A stretch of DNA of 64,000 nucleotides, from contig CP141146.1 in assembly GCA_035235625.1 (NCBI GenBank), positions 15,928,501 through 15,992,500 on the forward strand, in the 5' to 3' direction. Position 1 is the stretch's first letter; every line of letters starts with the position of its first letter. The stretch comes from Saururus chinensis (taxonomy: Eukaryota > Streptophyta > Magnoliopsida > Piperales > Saururaceae). The notes under the pieces are model-generated. The model was not told where the DNA came from, did no database searches, and was given only the letters and a program-made list of their open reading frames with translations. Position numbers and translations under genes: made by a program. Below are positions 1 to 9,794 of this stretch, piece by piece.

Positions 1-8
1 ACACATAC

Positions 9-926
9 TGCATCAAGGAGGATGTTTGAAGCTTTAACATCACAATATATCACTTGACATTCTGAATCGTGCAAGAATGTGAGTTCTCGTGCAGCACCAA
101 TTGCAAATTTGATTCTTATATCCCAAGAAAGTGGCTGACCTCCTCCTGAAAAAGAGGTCCATTTTCTATGAGATGCAATATAACTAAAAAGAAATCAACA
201 ACTACTAAATAGATATCTTTACGTATTAATAGGAGTCACAACAAGTATGCATTCATGTCCGTACACCACAAACAAAGGCACTTCATCATACATGAATTAT
301 ATGAAATCTACGTCTTTAAATGTTTAAAGTGTGGGATTTTTTTTACTTATGACAAACGTTTCTCCCAAAGATGCACAAGGAGCATGATTTCATTTCCAAG
401 TAACATAAAACAAAGTAGGATAATTTACGTTTAAATAGGTGGTTCTCCACACTGCCTTTTGGCAAGTACTCATAGACCAAGATGTCGGTAGTCACCCTCA
501 GAGCAATAACCAATGAGATATTAAAGATTTGGATAGTGAAGTTGACTGAGGTACTGAACTTCGGTCTGTCCACATCAGTTGTGAAACCAAATTAATAACA
601 CCAACAAAAATGAGAAACTTTATTAAACAAATTCTATAAGAGAAGAATGGCTTACTAACCACTCTTTGTGGCCTTGAAAACCATCTGGTTTAAGCTTCTT
701 CACAGCAACAACCGGTCCAGATCCAGGCTTTAAAGCAGTTATTGTTTGCTCATCGACCCATCCCATGCAAACATAACCAAATCCTCCTTCTCCAAGGAGA
801 GATTTTGTATGGAAGTTTCTAGTCGCATTTCTGAGCTGATTGAAAGGGAAGTTCTTCAAATTTGGGGATGACAAGATTTCGCACTCAGTTTGTGGTGTTG
901 GAGCATTAGAACTACCACTTTTCTCA
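9..926 (-). pseudogene. Receptor-like cytoplasmic kinase class VII (PBL/APK1-like) pseudogene, 3' end off window
   Basis: Three exon remnants follow one another on the minus strand. Exon 926-656 holds the family N-terminal segment, a glycine-rich loop (LGEGGFGYV) and the ATP-binding VAVKKL lysine, and ends GHKEWL at a GTAAGC donor. Exon 565-429 starts TEVQYLSQLHYPNL after a CAG acceptor and ends ENHLFK at a GTAAAT donor. Exon 145-9 carries the catalytic-loop region and ends NILLDA at GTATGT. The family normally signals in immunity or growth as a membrane-anchored Ser/Thr kinase. This copy is broken: exon 565-429 has an in-frame TAA (523-521) and one extra base near 489-480 (137 bp where splice phase predicts 136). 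The usual VIYRD catalytic motif reads VIYCD, so the HRD-type arginine is lost. The activation segment would lie beyond position 1. Family call is confident; the exact orthologue is not. Confidence 0.88.
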
Positions 927-929
927 CTG

Positions 930-1790
930 TAAGATGGCAGAGTCAAACTTTATACACTTGTAGATAGTTTTCTCTAGCAAATGCTAACAAGAAAAAGGGA
1001 AAGGAGAACATTTTACAGCAAAGTACTATATTCCCCCTAAATAAATAGTCCATGGATAACCAAATGCTATATGTCGTAGAAAGCCGGAGAGAGAAAATCA
1101 TAACTTTAAGATTGATGTTGCCATGGAAATATGGCCTTAATTATGCAACGTAAAAATCACCTCAAATCATATACTAACTTGGTTGCAAAATATAACAGAA
1201 AAAACTTTGTGATCTACACCTCGAAATATCTCACTTCTAATCCCACACCTAAATAAAAAGAGGAAATTAATATAACACAAAAATAAGCAAATTTAGATCA
1301 TTTGTCCCAACTAAATCTCTACAACGAAAAACTTAAAAATAACCAAGCACTTTCACTTTTCCAAAACATTAACTAAAACATACATACCCTTATTCCTAAC
1401 TAAAAAATTAACTAAAACATAGAGCAAATCACAATGTTCCTAAGTTTAACAAGTGAATATCAGTATAAACATAAATAGTGGATCATACAAAAACACCTAA
1501 CAAGGTTTCAAAAATCTCAAGAATATTGCACAGCTGATGGAATAAGAACTCCTTCAAAGTACCTGTTTATCTGTCATATGCAGGTAAGCAATAGTTTAAA
1601 AAACTAGCTCATCATTGCAATATTGCTGCCTATAACATAGTTGCCAAATCAGTTACATGTCTACTTATAAAGCTTAAAATATTATAGTACAATTTCAATA
1701 ATCAAAGTTCCATCATCAGGTTTATGATTGCCAAACATTGATAGGAACTATATTATGAACAATCAACCCTACTAACAGTTATTGGTCTTA
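930..1790. other. Non-coding AT-rich stretch
   Basis: AT-rich sequence between the kinase and SAP18 remnants. No convincing coding frame or repeat is seen, apart from a short HKPDDGTL-like reading on the minus strand near 1720-1697 that could be the decayed last exon of the SAP18 copy. Confidence 0.4.
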
Positions 1791-1791
1791 C

Positions 1792-2088
1792 AGGTCTGAC
1801 CACAAAGCGGACATTCTTATTAGGATATACAAAAGCAAACGACAATTTACCATCTCTTCTTCTTGCTTGAAGATCAACCTCTTTAACCTGAAAAGGTTTA
1901 TAAATGTGTACAGTTCACGTCCAGGAAAAAAAGTTTTAAAAAAGCCTTCAAGAGGGGTAATATAAAATTTAATATACCATATCTATCAATTCATGAATTG
2001 TAGCATCCTTCCATGTTTAAATTTGTACTTCATCCTTGGGTTCTTTATCTCTCATTGCAAAATCTTCATTGGAATGGTGCCCACCAAT
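1792..2088 (-). pseudogene. SAP18-like (histone deacetylase complex subunit) pseudogene fragment
   Basis: Two adjacent exons on the minus strand read as plant SAP18, the Sin3-associated, ubiquitin-fold subunit that links HDAC and splicing complexes. Exon 2088-1978 (37 codons) begins IGGHHSNEDFAMRDKEPKDE after a TTGTAG acceptor and ends ATHELID-like sequence at a GTATAT donor. Exon 1887-1792 (32 codons) begins VKEVDLQARRRDGKLSFAFV after TTTCAG and ends at a GTAAGA donor. Both exons keep phase and splice borders, so this is not a processed copy. It is inactivated: the family's VQIYTW reads VQI-stop-TW (TAA around 2018-2016). The N-terminal exon was not found upstream, and the C-terminal exon is at best a faint trace near 1.7 kb. 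It lies 3' of the FAR1-like frame on the same strand, which raises the question of gene capture by a transposon. Confidence 0.85.
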
Positions 2089-2099
2089 CTACAAGAAAT

Positions 2100-2780
2100 A
2101 GAAAGCATTTAGACAGAACAACCAAATGACAAAAGGAGAGCCACGTAATATGATTAGTGTGACACTCATCGAAGTTGGATTCATCACCATGGTTGAGAAT
2201 CTCTACAAATTAACTTGGCTTTCTTTTTTTTACAAACTCGATTCCAAAGACTAGATTCAATACAAATTGTTACATAGTAGCATCATCCAGGAAAAATTAC
2301 CTAATCTATTTTCCAAATCGTACAAATTATCTTCAACCTTCCAAGATTACATATAACATGACTTAACAAAATGGAACAAAATGTTATCAACCTTCTGTGA
2401 TTGCATATAGCATCACTTAGCAAAATGGCAAAAAATATTTTCAACCTCCTGCATAAAAAACCACTTAAAATTGTAATCAGTAAAAGCTTATAAAAACTTA
2501 AATAAAACTTCATTTTCAATTAATAACAAGTGATTAATATCTATTTTTACCTAAATTGGCTTCAGCTAAACCTCAATTGAGGTTCAGGAATCTGCAAGTG
2601 GCTTGATTGTACGGGAGACATACTGACTTGCTGGTGCACAATGTAAATAAATTTACTAAATCATATTTTGCTAAAACTATCAAAGAAAATGCATTAGTTA
2701 AAGCAAATGATTGAACTTACCTCAAGTAGGTTGGAAAAACTTTCGATACCTCTACGATTATCTTTGCAACAAAATAAATC
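2100..2780. other. Non-coding, possible last exon of the FAR1-like gene
   Basis: Mostly AT-rich. On the minus strand near 2632-2560 a Gln/Pro/Ser-rich reading (HQQVSMSPVQSSHLQIPE) follows a possible CCAG acceptor and ends at a stop. Its composition matches the Q/P-rich tail at 2,868-2,960, so it may be a further exon of the neighbouring FAR1-like copy. This is weak evidence. Confidence 0.3.
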
Positions 2781-2867
2781 CTATAATACATGCCAATAAT
2801 TTATAATTATATATAATACAAAAAGACATGTGATAGTATCTATAACACAGTGAATAGATATCATTAC

Positions 2868-5137
2868 TTGAGGTGGCTGAAACATTGGGATATGAGGTCC
2901 AAGCTGCAATTGAGGCAATTGAGTACATGAGGCGGGAGACTGCTGAGTGCTTGGACTTGATTGCTTTTTTTTCTTGTGAGGTCTCTCAAGGCAACCCCTC
3001 TTCCTCAAAGCTGCTTTACCACCACGAGCACGTTTCTCCCGTATTTTTATCCCAGATGCACGTACCTCAATATTTTGGTCATTGATATCATTTTCTGCTT
3101 GGTCTCATGCATATTTGCAGCCCTATCTTGAAGCTCATTTTCACGAGTTTGCTTCAATTCCTCATCTATTACTTGGGACATAATTTTAGCTTGAATCATT
3201 GTTGCCTTATATGCCGCTTCAGATTCAGCACCCCGTGCTGCTATGGCAATCAATATACGTGACAACTCCATGAAGCGTGTTCCCATAGCCTTATTTGGGT
3301 CAGTGTTAGTATTTGTTGAAGTTGAATTCATTATGACCTGAACTTTTGCATCTCTTGACCACCGTCTGATTATGTATTGAGGAGGGAGCATCTTCACACA
3401 TCTATTATCAAACACTTTCAATGAATGACTGCATAGTATTCCTGCAAATTCAAACTTCTTACAACTGCAGACAACTGTGTGATCATGTAAATCAAATGTG
3501 ACATTGTGTTGACCATGCTTTCCTACAACTTTGAACTCCATTGTTGTTCCTTTCTCTATATATTCATGAATTTCACAATCCAAGTGATCTTGATACTCAC
3601 TTAAAAATATTTCAAAAACAGCTGGGGTATAAATTTTTGCCGCTTGTGCTAACATTTTAGAGAACATGAGTAATCTAGGACTTCTATCCAACATTTTAAA
3701 ATCAGCTTGTAACTCATGAAAACGTCGATCATCTACTAATCTATCAAAATGATGAAGAAACTCCATAGGATTTATTTTAGAATTTACATACCTCCTCAAA
3801 ATACTGTTCATAGATTCACTGCGCTGTGTGGACTTCATTCCCGCACAAAAATGATGTCGACCATAAGCCATAGCCCATTTTTCCTTCTCACGAAACAACT
3901 GAAGCAACCACGGATGATCTTGAACTGTATATTTTTCAATCATCCTATTCCATCCCTCTAAGAACTCCTCCTCTGTTTCAAACTCAAATATGCATTGTTT
4001 TAGATCTCTTGCAAATGACTGAAACTTTTCAAAAACATGGCTGAGATGTTTCGCTGCATTCTGATATATATGCCATATACATAAGCGATGATGGGTTTCC
4101 GGCATAACAACTCGAATAGCTTTAGCCATTGCTGCACATTGGTCTGTAATGATAGTAACCGGTTTCTTACCAGACATTGCCACAAGATAAGTCTCAAGTA
4201 ACCAAATAAAAGAATCAGCAGTCTCATCATATAACAAGGCAGCCCCAAATATGGTATTTTGGCGATGATGATTTACACCAGTGAACAATGCACATGGCCA
4301 ATTTATGTTAGTAGTTCTATACGTGGTATCAAAGCTGATCACATCCCCAAAATTCTCATAGTCTACTATCATCCTCGCATCTGCCCAAAAGATATTAGTT
4401 ATCAGACTATCTTCATCCAACTGCATTGAGTAGAAGAAAGATGGATTATCCTTTTGTTTTCTTTTGAAGTATTCTAACAAAGCCGCTGCTTCTCCTTTTT
4501 CCATCACCTTTTGACGCTTAGTACGTAAATAATTTTTCAGATCCACTGCAAGAAACCCAACATTTTGTTGACCACCAGCTTGGCTTGCTTGCAAAGCTAT
4601 AGAATCTTTAGGTGGAATGCCTACACTTGCCGCTGAATCAGCCAACACAGATTGAGACATACTCATGCGTCTATGTGAATTCAAAAATGGAACCTTTGTT
4701 GGGGTCACAACCATGTGATTATGACTTGGCTCAAATTGTACAATTTTGTACATGTCACCTACAAGCTTGATAACCATCAGAGCTAAACAGCCCGTTCTTG
4801 TTTCTGGACGAGGATTCTTCACCACTCTATTTCTTTTATCTTCAACTCTTTTGCCTTCTTTTGAACAACAAAATCTTCGCATTCTAATTATGCCATATTT
4901 TTTCCATTTCCATCCTCTTCGAATGCTAAATCCAATTGTTGCACTATAATCATTGTAGAATTTGTAAGCCATCTCCTCTGTTGCAAACTCCATTCAAATA
5001 TTTGGTACTCTTTCTTCTACTTCATGAAAATCTAATTTCCGACAAGCAGAGTTTACTTGGGTCCCTATTTGAATGTCATTTTGTTCATCACCTTCATTAT
5101 GCCCATCACATCAAACACTTGACCCCTCACTTGCCAT
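2868..5137 (-). pseudogene. FAR1/FHY3-related (FRS) or MULE transposase-derived protein, interrupted
   Basis: The main open frame (4993-3047, 648 codons) has the family's full order. A FAR1-type DNA-binding region covers residues 1-95 (MEFATEEMAYKFYNDYS). A MULE transposase domain follows, with Asp222 (SFDTTY), Asp284 (IITDQ), a CIWH motif (305-308) and an acidic stretch at 338-343 that could supply the catalytic Glu. The SWIM zinc finger is C509-x-C511-x9-C521-x-H523. FRS proteins are nuclear transcription factors domesticated from Mutator-like transposases. Upstream, the same frame continues to an ATG at 5137 but is cut by TGA at 5113-5111 and at 4996-4994; at the latter the family normally has Gly-Met-Glu-Phe. 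Downstream, a basic tail (REKRARGGKAALRKRG, then KKKK and a Q/P-rich segment) continues in another frame after the A4 run at 3094-3091, ending at a possible GTAATG donor after 2868. A transposon-encoded origin is equally possible. Confidence 0.82.
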
Positions 5138-5237
5138 TGCCCTACACAAGTCCATAAAAATATTATGAAGAAAAGAAGGGAATATATTCAAAATTTTGAA
5201 ACTAAGACATTTTATTAGTGTGTAACAAAATACTATA

Positions 5238-5690
5238 GGGCAATATTGTAGCAATAATGCTCCAACAGTATAGCAATATTGCTGCAATGTTAGAGCAATA
5301 TTGCTGCAAAGTTGGAGTAATATTGCTCCAACATTGGGGCAATATTGCTCCAAGGTTGGAGCAATATTGCTTCAACAGTGTAGCAATATTGCTTCAACAG
5401 TGTAGCAATATTGCTCTAATGTTGATGTAATATTGCTCCAAGGTTGGAGCAATATTACTCCAACTTTACAGCAATATTGCTCTAATGTTGATGCAATATT
5501 GCTCCAAGGTTGGAGCAATATTGCTCCAATGTTGATGTAATATTGCTCCAACCATACAACAATTTTGCTCCAAGACTTATATAAATTAAAGGCATCAAAA
5601 TCATTAAACATTTCAGATTGGAGCAATATTGCTCCAATGTTGATGCAATATTGCTCCAAGTTGGAACAATATTGCTCGCAGGTTCATCAG
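5238..5690. repeat. 22-bp tandem repeat with palindromic core AGCAATATTGCT
   Basis: About 18 copies of GCAATATTGCTCC-type units, most starting 21-23 bp apart (for example near 5274, 5295, 5318, 5339, 5361, 5383, 5405). The 12-bp core is a perfect palindrome and linkers vary (CAAGGTTGGA, AATGTTGATG, TCAACAGTGT). Further clusters lie at 6360-6450 and 6541-6630. Dense short repeats beside a transposase-like gene resemble the subterminal repeats to which plant transposases bind, but no terminal inverted repeat was identified. Reading frames such as MEQYC...ILLQ here are products of the repeat. Confidence 0.9.
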
Positions 5691-7453
5691 TAGACAGGCA
5701 ACAAAAAAATCCAAAGTGGAAGATATACTATTTTTCCTGGAAAAAGCAAAATGGAGAAGAGGCTCTGGACAACATAATTTTGATTTGCAGGAGACGAAAA
5801 GGCCTCACTTTGGCAATCTAGGAATTCAGATTCAAAAATAAAAATAAACACAAAGCACATGCAGTTTCATCAGTAGACAGGCAGCAAAAAATTCCAAAGT
5901 GGAAAAGATACTATTTTTCCTGGAAAAAGCAAAACGGAGAAGAGGCTCTGGACAACATAATTTTGATTTGCAGGAGACGAAAAGGCCTCACTTTGGCGAT
6001 CTAGGACTTCACCTTCAAAAATAAAAATAAAAACAGAGCATATACAGTTTCTTCTCTCCAACATATAGAAGTGTGGTAAGCTGAAAGAAAGCTGATCAAA
6101 AAATGCGGAACAAACGAAATGCAGGTGGAGAGAAATGTGGTAAAAAACATAAAATCCAGTTTTCTATTCTTTAAAGAATCTGGGATGGAGTAGTGACTGA
6201 AGCTTGCAGTAAACACAATGTGGAACATTCAAAACCCAGAAATTATATGTGAAAGAAAATGGAACATAAAGAATCTGGGATGGAGTAGTCACTTGGGCGC
6301 GCAGTAAACACAATGCAGAACAAAGAAAAACCCAGAAGTTGTACCTCAACGATATGAAGTTGGAACAATATTGCTCCAAGGCTGATGCAATATTGCTCCA
6401 ATGCTGATGCAATATTGCTCAAGGTTGGAGCAATATTGCTGCAAGGCTTATATAAATTGAAGGCATCAAAATAATCGAACATTAAAGGCATCAAAATCAT
6501 CGGAAAAAATTGAAGGCATCAAAATAAATGAACAGTTTCAGGTTGGAGCAATATTGCTCCAATGCTGATGCAATATTGCTCAAGGTTGGAGCAATATTGC
6601 TCCAACCCTACAGCAATATTGCTGCAAGGCTTATATAAATTGAAGGCATCAAAATAATCGAACATTTAAAGGCATCAAAATCATCGGTAAGCATTTAGTT
6701 GATATAAAGAGAAGACAAAGGGGACACTCTGAAATCCTTTTATGCGTAGCAGGTTTCGTGAACATGAGAAATGAAACCATTAGGTGTTCACAATCATCAG
6801 CAGACAGGCAACAAAAAATTCCAAAGTGGAACAGATACAATTTTTCCTGGAAAAAGCAAAACGGAGAAGAGGCTCTGGACAACATAATTTTGATTTGCAG
6901 GAGACGAAAAGGCCTCACTTTGGTGATCTAGGACTTCACATTCAAAAATAAAAATAAACACAAAGCACATGCAGTTTCATCAGTAGACAGGCAGCAAAAA
7001 ATTCCAAAGTGGAAAAGATACTATTTTTCCTGGAAAAAGCAAAACGGAGAAGAGGCTCTGGACAACATAATTTTGATTTGCAGGAGACGAAAAGGCCTCA
7101 CTTTGGCGATCTAGGACTTCACCTTCAAAAATAAAAATAAAACAGAGCATATGCAGTTTCTTCTCTCCAACATATAGAAGCGTGGTAAGCTGAAAGAAAG
7201 CTGATCAAAAAAAGCGGAACAAACGAAATGCAGGTGGAGAGAAATGTGGTAAAAAACATAAAATCCAGTTTTCTATTCTTTAAAGAATGCGGGATGGAGT
7301 AGTGACTGAAGCTTGCAGTAAACACAATGTGGAACATTCAAAACCTAGAAATTATATGTGAAAGAAAATGGAACATAAAGAATCTGGGATGGAGCAGTCA
7401 CTTGGGCGCGCAGTAAACACAATGCGGAACAATGAAAACCCAGAAGTTGTCCG
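5685..7453. repeat. Direct tandem duplication, period about 1.11 kb, with an internal 140-bp repeat
   Basis: A block of about 140 bp (GACAGGCAGCAAAAAATTCC through GGCCTCACTTTGGCGATCTA) occurs four times: near 5685, 5867, 6798 and 6980. A second block (6008-6340, containing CTTCTCTCCAACATATAGAA) recurs at 7114-7453. Copies 1 and 3, and copies 2 and 4, are each about 1,113 bp apart, so a whole module (22-bp repeats, two 140-bp blocks, trailing block) was duplicated in tandem. No coding content is evident. Confidence 0.85.
6360..6640. repeat. Second and third clusters of the 22-bp AGCAATATTGCT repeat
   Basis: Two groups of about four units each (6360-6450 and 6541-6630), separated by sequence with repeated AAAGGCATCAAAAT(C/A)ATCG motifs. 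They sit at the junction between the two 1.11-kb modules, corresponding to the larger cluster before the first module. Confidence 0.85.
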
Positions 7454-7652
7454 TGAAAGAAAATGGAATAGAAAAACAATCAAAGTTCCTTTTTTTCCAC
7501 TGGAATGATGGATAGAGACAAAATAAAAAATACATACGCACATCGAAGCCAGAGAAGTTCGTTTGTTGTACCTCAACGATATGAAGTTTCGACCGTCGAA
7601 CAAGAATCAGAAATCAGGAGCGAGCACCAACAAAAAGACAGTGGTTGTGATT

Positions 7653-7927
7653 TTTCTACCTCCGGCGTCAATTGCCGCTTCTCTGGTCACCGGGTGGGAG
7701 CGAGAGCACCGGGATGGGTGAGTTGCAGAGCGCTCGAAGGATCACTGGGGTGGGTGGGAGCGGGAGTTCTGGGTTCCTTGAAGACCATTCCACTCTTCTC
7801 TGGCGTCGATCGCCGCTTCAGTCTGCGGGTGGGAGCGGGAGCAGCGGGATGGTGGAGTTGCAGAGAGCTCGAAGGATCGTTGCTGAGTTGCAAAGCGGGA
7901 GTTCTGGGTTCCTTCTCCTGCACTCCA
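7653..7927. repeat. GC-rich 136-bp tandem duplication
   Basis: Two diverged copies (7653-7790 and 7791-7927) share GGTGGGAGCG, GAGTTGCAGAG, CTCGAAGGATC and GGGAGTTCTGGGTTCCTT in the same order. The abrupt rise in GC marks it off from the AT-rich DNA to the left and suggests the outer end of a mobile element. A 173-codon open frame across it (7505-8026) shows no family resemblance and is probably a consequence of the GC-rich duplication. Confidence 0.75.
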
Positions 7928-7950
7928 CTGGCCTGGCCCGGCTCTAATAC

Positions 7951-7994
7951 TTATCTTCGCCCGGTCTTGTGTTTATCTTCGCCCGGTCTTGTGT
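7951..7994. repeat. Short direct repeat, two copies of about 21 bp
   Basis: TTATCTTCGCCCGGTCTTGTG is repeated back to back, and a third partial CCCGGTTC/CCCGGTCTCC motif follows to 8035. It lies between the GC-rich duplication and the promoter of the secreted-protein gene. Confidence 0.7.
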
Positions 7995-8047
7995 TCACGA
8001 AAATCATTCACCCGGTTCACAAGTAACCCGGTCTCCTGCTGCCACCC

Positions 8048-8132
8048 AGGTGACGTGGTTTTATCTGATTGGGCACTCCCACCCACCCCGGTGGGAGTGC
8101 ATCACAGCCGATCCGAAGCGACATGTATATAA
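8048..8132 (+). promoter_or_regulatory. Promoter of the secreted-protein gene: TGACGTGG, hairpin, TATA box
   Basis: Three elements lie upstream of the ATG at 8275. TGACGTGG near 8051 is an ACGT-core/as-1-like element of the type bound by plant bZIP factors. A perfect 11-bp inverted repeat, GCACTCCCACC (8073-8083) with GGTGGGAGTGC (8090-8100), could be a dyad binding site. TATATAA (8126-8132) would place transcription start near 8160, leaving a 5' UTR of about 115 bases. The TATA region and UTR are conserved in the inverted paralogue at 14.6-14.75 kb. Confidence 0.6.
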
Positions 8133-8274
8133 GCAACAACGCCTTCCCTTTTCCCTCCTCACATCACAAAGCGAACCAACCCTTGTCCTCTTGATCTCAG
8201 AGTCACAGCAAAGTCGATATATCATCTTGTTTCAGCTTCTTGTCAACTGCACTAGCTTTCTTGAGAAGATAAAA

Positions 8275-8589
8275 ATGGCCCTCCGCGGCAGTAACAATGC
8301 GGTGCTAGTTATGTTTCTCTTGTTCCTTGTGATCATGGCAGCCCCAGCGGCTGTTGCAGCAGCGAGGCCGCTCGGCTGCCAGTTTCAGTCACTACAGAGA
8401 GGTCCAACGCCACCTCGCCCACAATGCTACAACACCCCCAACGGGGGCAGCGGGAGTTGCCCGCTTGTCGCCTCCCAGAACTTCGCGAGCCACCACCGCC
8501 TCCCCGCCACCTCCCCAGCGACTCCACTCCGCGTCCCCTTCATCGCCACTACCAACAACGTGGCGAGCCTGCAAGACCAGGCCTCTTAA
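8275..8589 (+). CDS. Small secreted cysteine-containing protein, 104 aa, unrecognised
   Basis: An intact 104-codon gene with a TATA box and a purine-rich start context (AAAAATGGCC). Residues 1-30 form a clear signal peptide (hydrophobic core VLVMFLLFLVIM, then small residues to AVAAA), so the product should enter the secretory pathway. The mature part of about 74 residues has three cysteines (35, 51, 62), a GPTPPRP proline segment, a CYNTPNGGSGSC stretch and a Ser/Thr/Ala-rich tail. The size and layout suit an apoplastic signalling or defence-type peptide precursor, but I do not recognise the family. The ATG was chosen over upstream in-frame codons because it begins the signal peptide and follows the expected UTR. 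A paralogue lies inverted 6 kb away. Codons are GC-rich, unlike the flanks. Confidence 0.8.
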   Translation: MALRGSNNAVLVMFLLFLVIMAAPAAVAAARPLGCQFQSLQRGPTPPRPQCYNTPNGGSGSCPLVASQNFASHHRLPATSPATPLRVPFIATTNNVASLQDQAS

Positions 8590-9708
8590 GCTTCTTCCGC
8601 TCTGAGTGCTAACAGCATGTAAATGACATTCTTTAATTAGTTAGTTTAGGATTTGTGAAATTAACTTTTGGTGATATTTATGCATGGGATAATCACACGT
8701 TAGAATCTGAAAGCTGAATTCCATGCGGCTGATGTAAAAACAACATCCATTATAAGAATACACGATCGTCATATGCATTATAGACTGATCGTCTAATTTC
8801 TCTTTCTGTAGTGATGAATCAAGCTTATAAAAAAGATGCTTTAATCTTAAATAACGTATCAAGCTAGTGCCATGTCGTCCCATTAGGTTTTTCAAATATT
8901 TGGTATTATTACCTAGCACCAGTGCCCAGAGCAAGGCCAGGTTTAGGAATCTTCATATGATAATTGTTGTCCCACGCAAAATATGTTGAATATTCGCGCG
9001 ACTGTCGTTCATGTTGAACGTAAGCTTTTGTCAACAAAGACTTGTCTGGTCTGACCGGCTTTTTTAGTAAGTCTTGGTGACCAACAATAAAAGAGGTTAC
9101 GACATAATATAAACTGGTGTAACATAGACTTGGAACCGGTTTCAACAGGTACCCACGTTCTCCCTTTTACATGTCCATTAGTCATGTTGTCATAGTAAAA
9201 TGGTAGGTGATCAGAAACATAATTATTTTTAGGGTTTTAGACGTTAACTACAATTTTTTTTGTTAATATGTCATTAACTTTAGTATTTAAATTTAGACAA
9301 AAATACCCTCAACTACCCTCTTCATTCCCAAGATCGAGCCTAAACTAGAACGTTTTCTAGCTTTAGCCACTCCACCAGTAGTAGACCTCCTGCACCACTG
9401 CTCACTACTCCGCCTCCCGCCGGGCCATTGCCTCGTAGCACTCTTTATTCTTCTTTTAATTCCAGTCCGTATATCTGCACATGCAAGTCCTCATTCTTCT
9501 ACCCAGTAAGCACACCCGGTGGTTGTCCCTCATCTTCACCACGCACCTCGCCAGCTCTGTCGCCATCCGCTGCATGAACGCTGCCTCCTCCACCACCTCT
9601 GCCTGGAACCCCTATCACGCGCTCTTCGTCAGCAGCACCAGTCGCTCCGACTCCATGGCACATCCAGCAGGCTCCGCTGAAGCAATTGTGCGGACAAAGA
9701 AGACAATA

Positions 9709-9750
9709 AATATTTACTCTCTTTGTATATATACAAAGAGAGTAAATATT
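9709..9750. repeat. Perfect 42-bp palindrome
   Basis: AATATTTACTCTCTTTGTATA is followed directly by its exact reverse complement, centred at 9729/9730 with no spacer. It could extrude as a cruciform, or mark a very recent inversion or insertion event. It sits between a GC-rich coding-like stretch and the P450 remnant. Confidence 0.95.
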
Positions 9751-9794
9751 AATTACATGTAGTAGGATATCCTAGTGGTGCTCGTGGTGGAGGC

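Noticed and set aside
5111..5660. Open frames of the form MEQYC...GAILLQ on the minus strand
   Set aside because: They are direct translations of the 22-bp repeat in successive frames, with no start context or homology.
7505..8026. 173-codon plus-strand frame with internal protein repeats
   Set aside because: The repeats come from the 136-bp DNA duplication; GC-rich sequence keeps several frames open on both strands, and no domain is visible.
9481..9762. Possible gene reading MQVLILLPSKHTRWLSLIFT
   Set aside because: Several frames are open on both strands in this GC-rich stretch, none matches a known family, and the end runs into the 42-bp palindrome.
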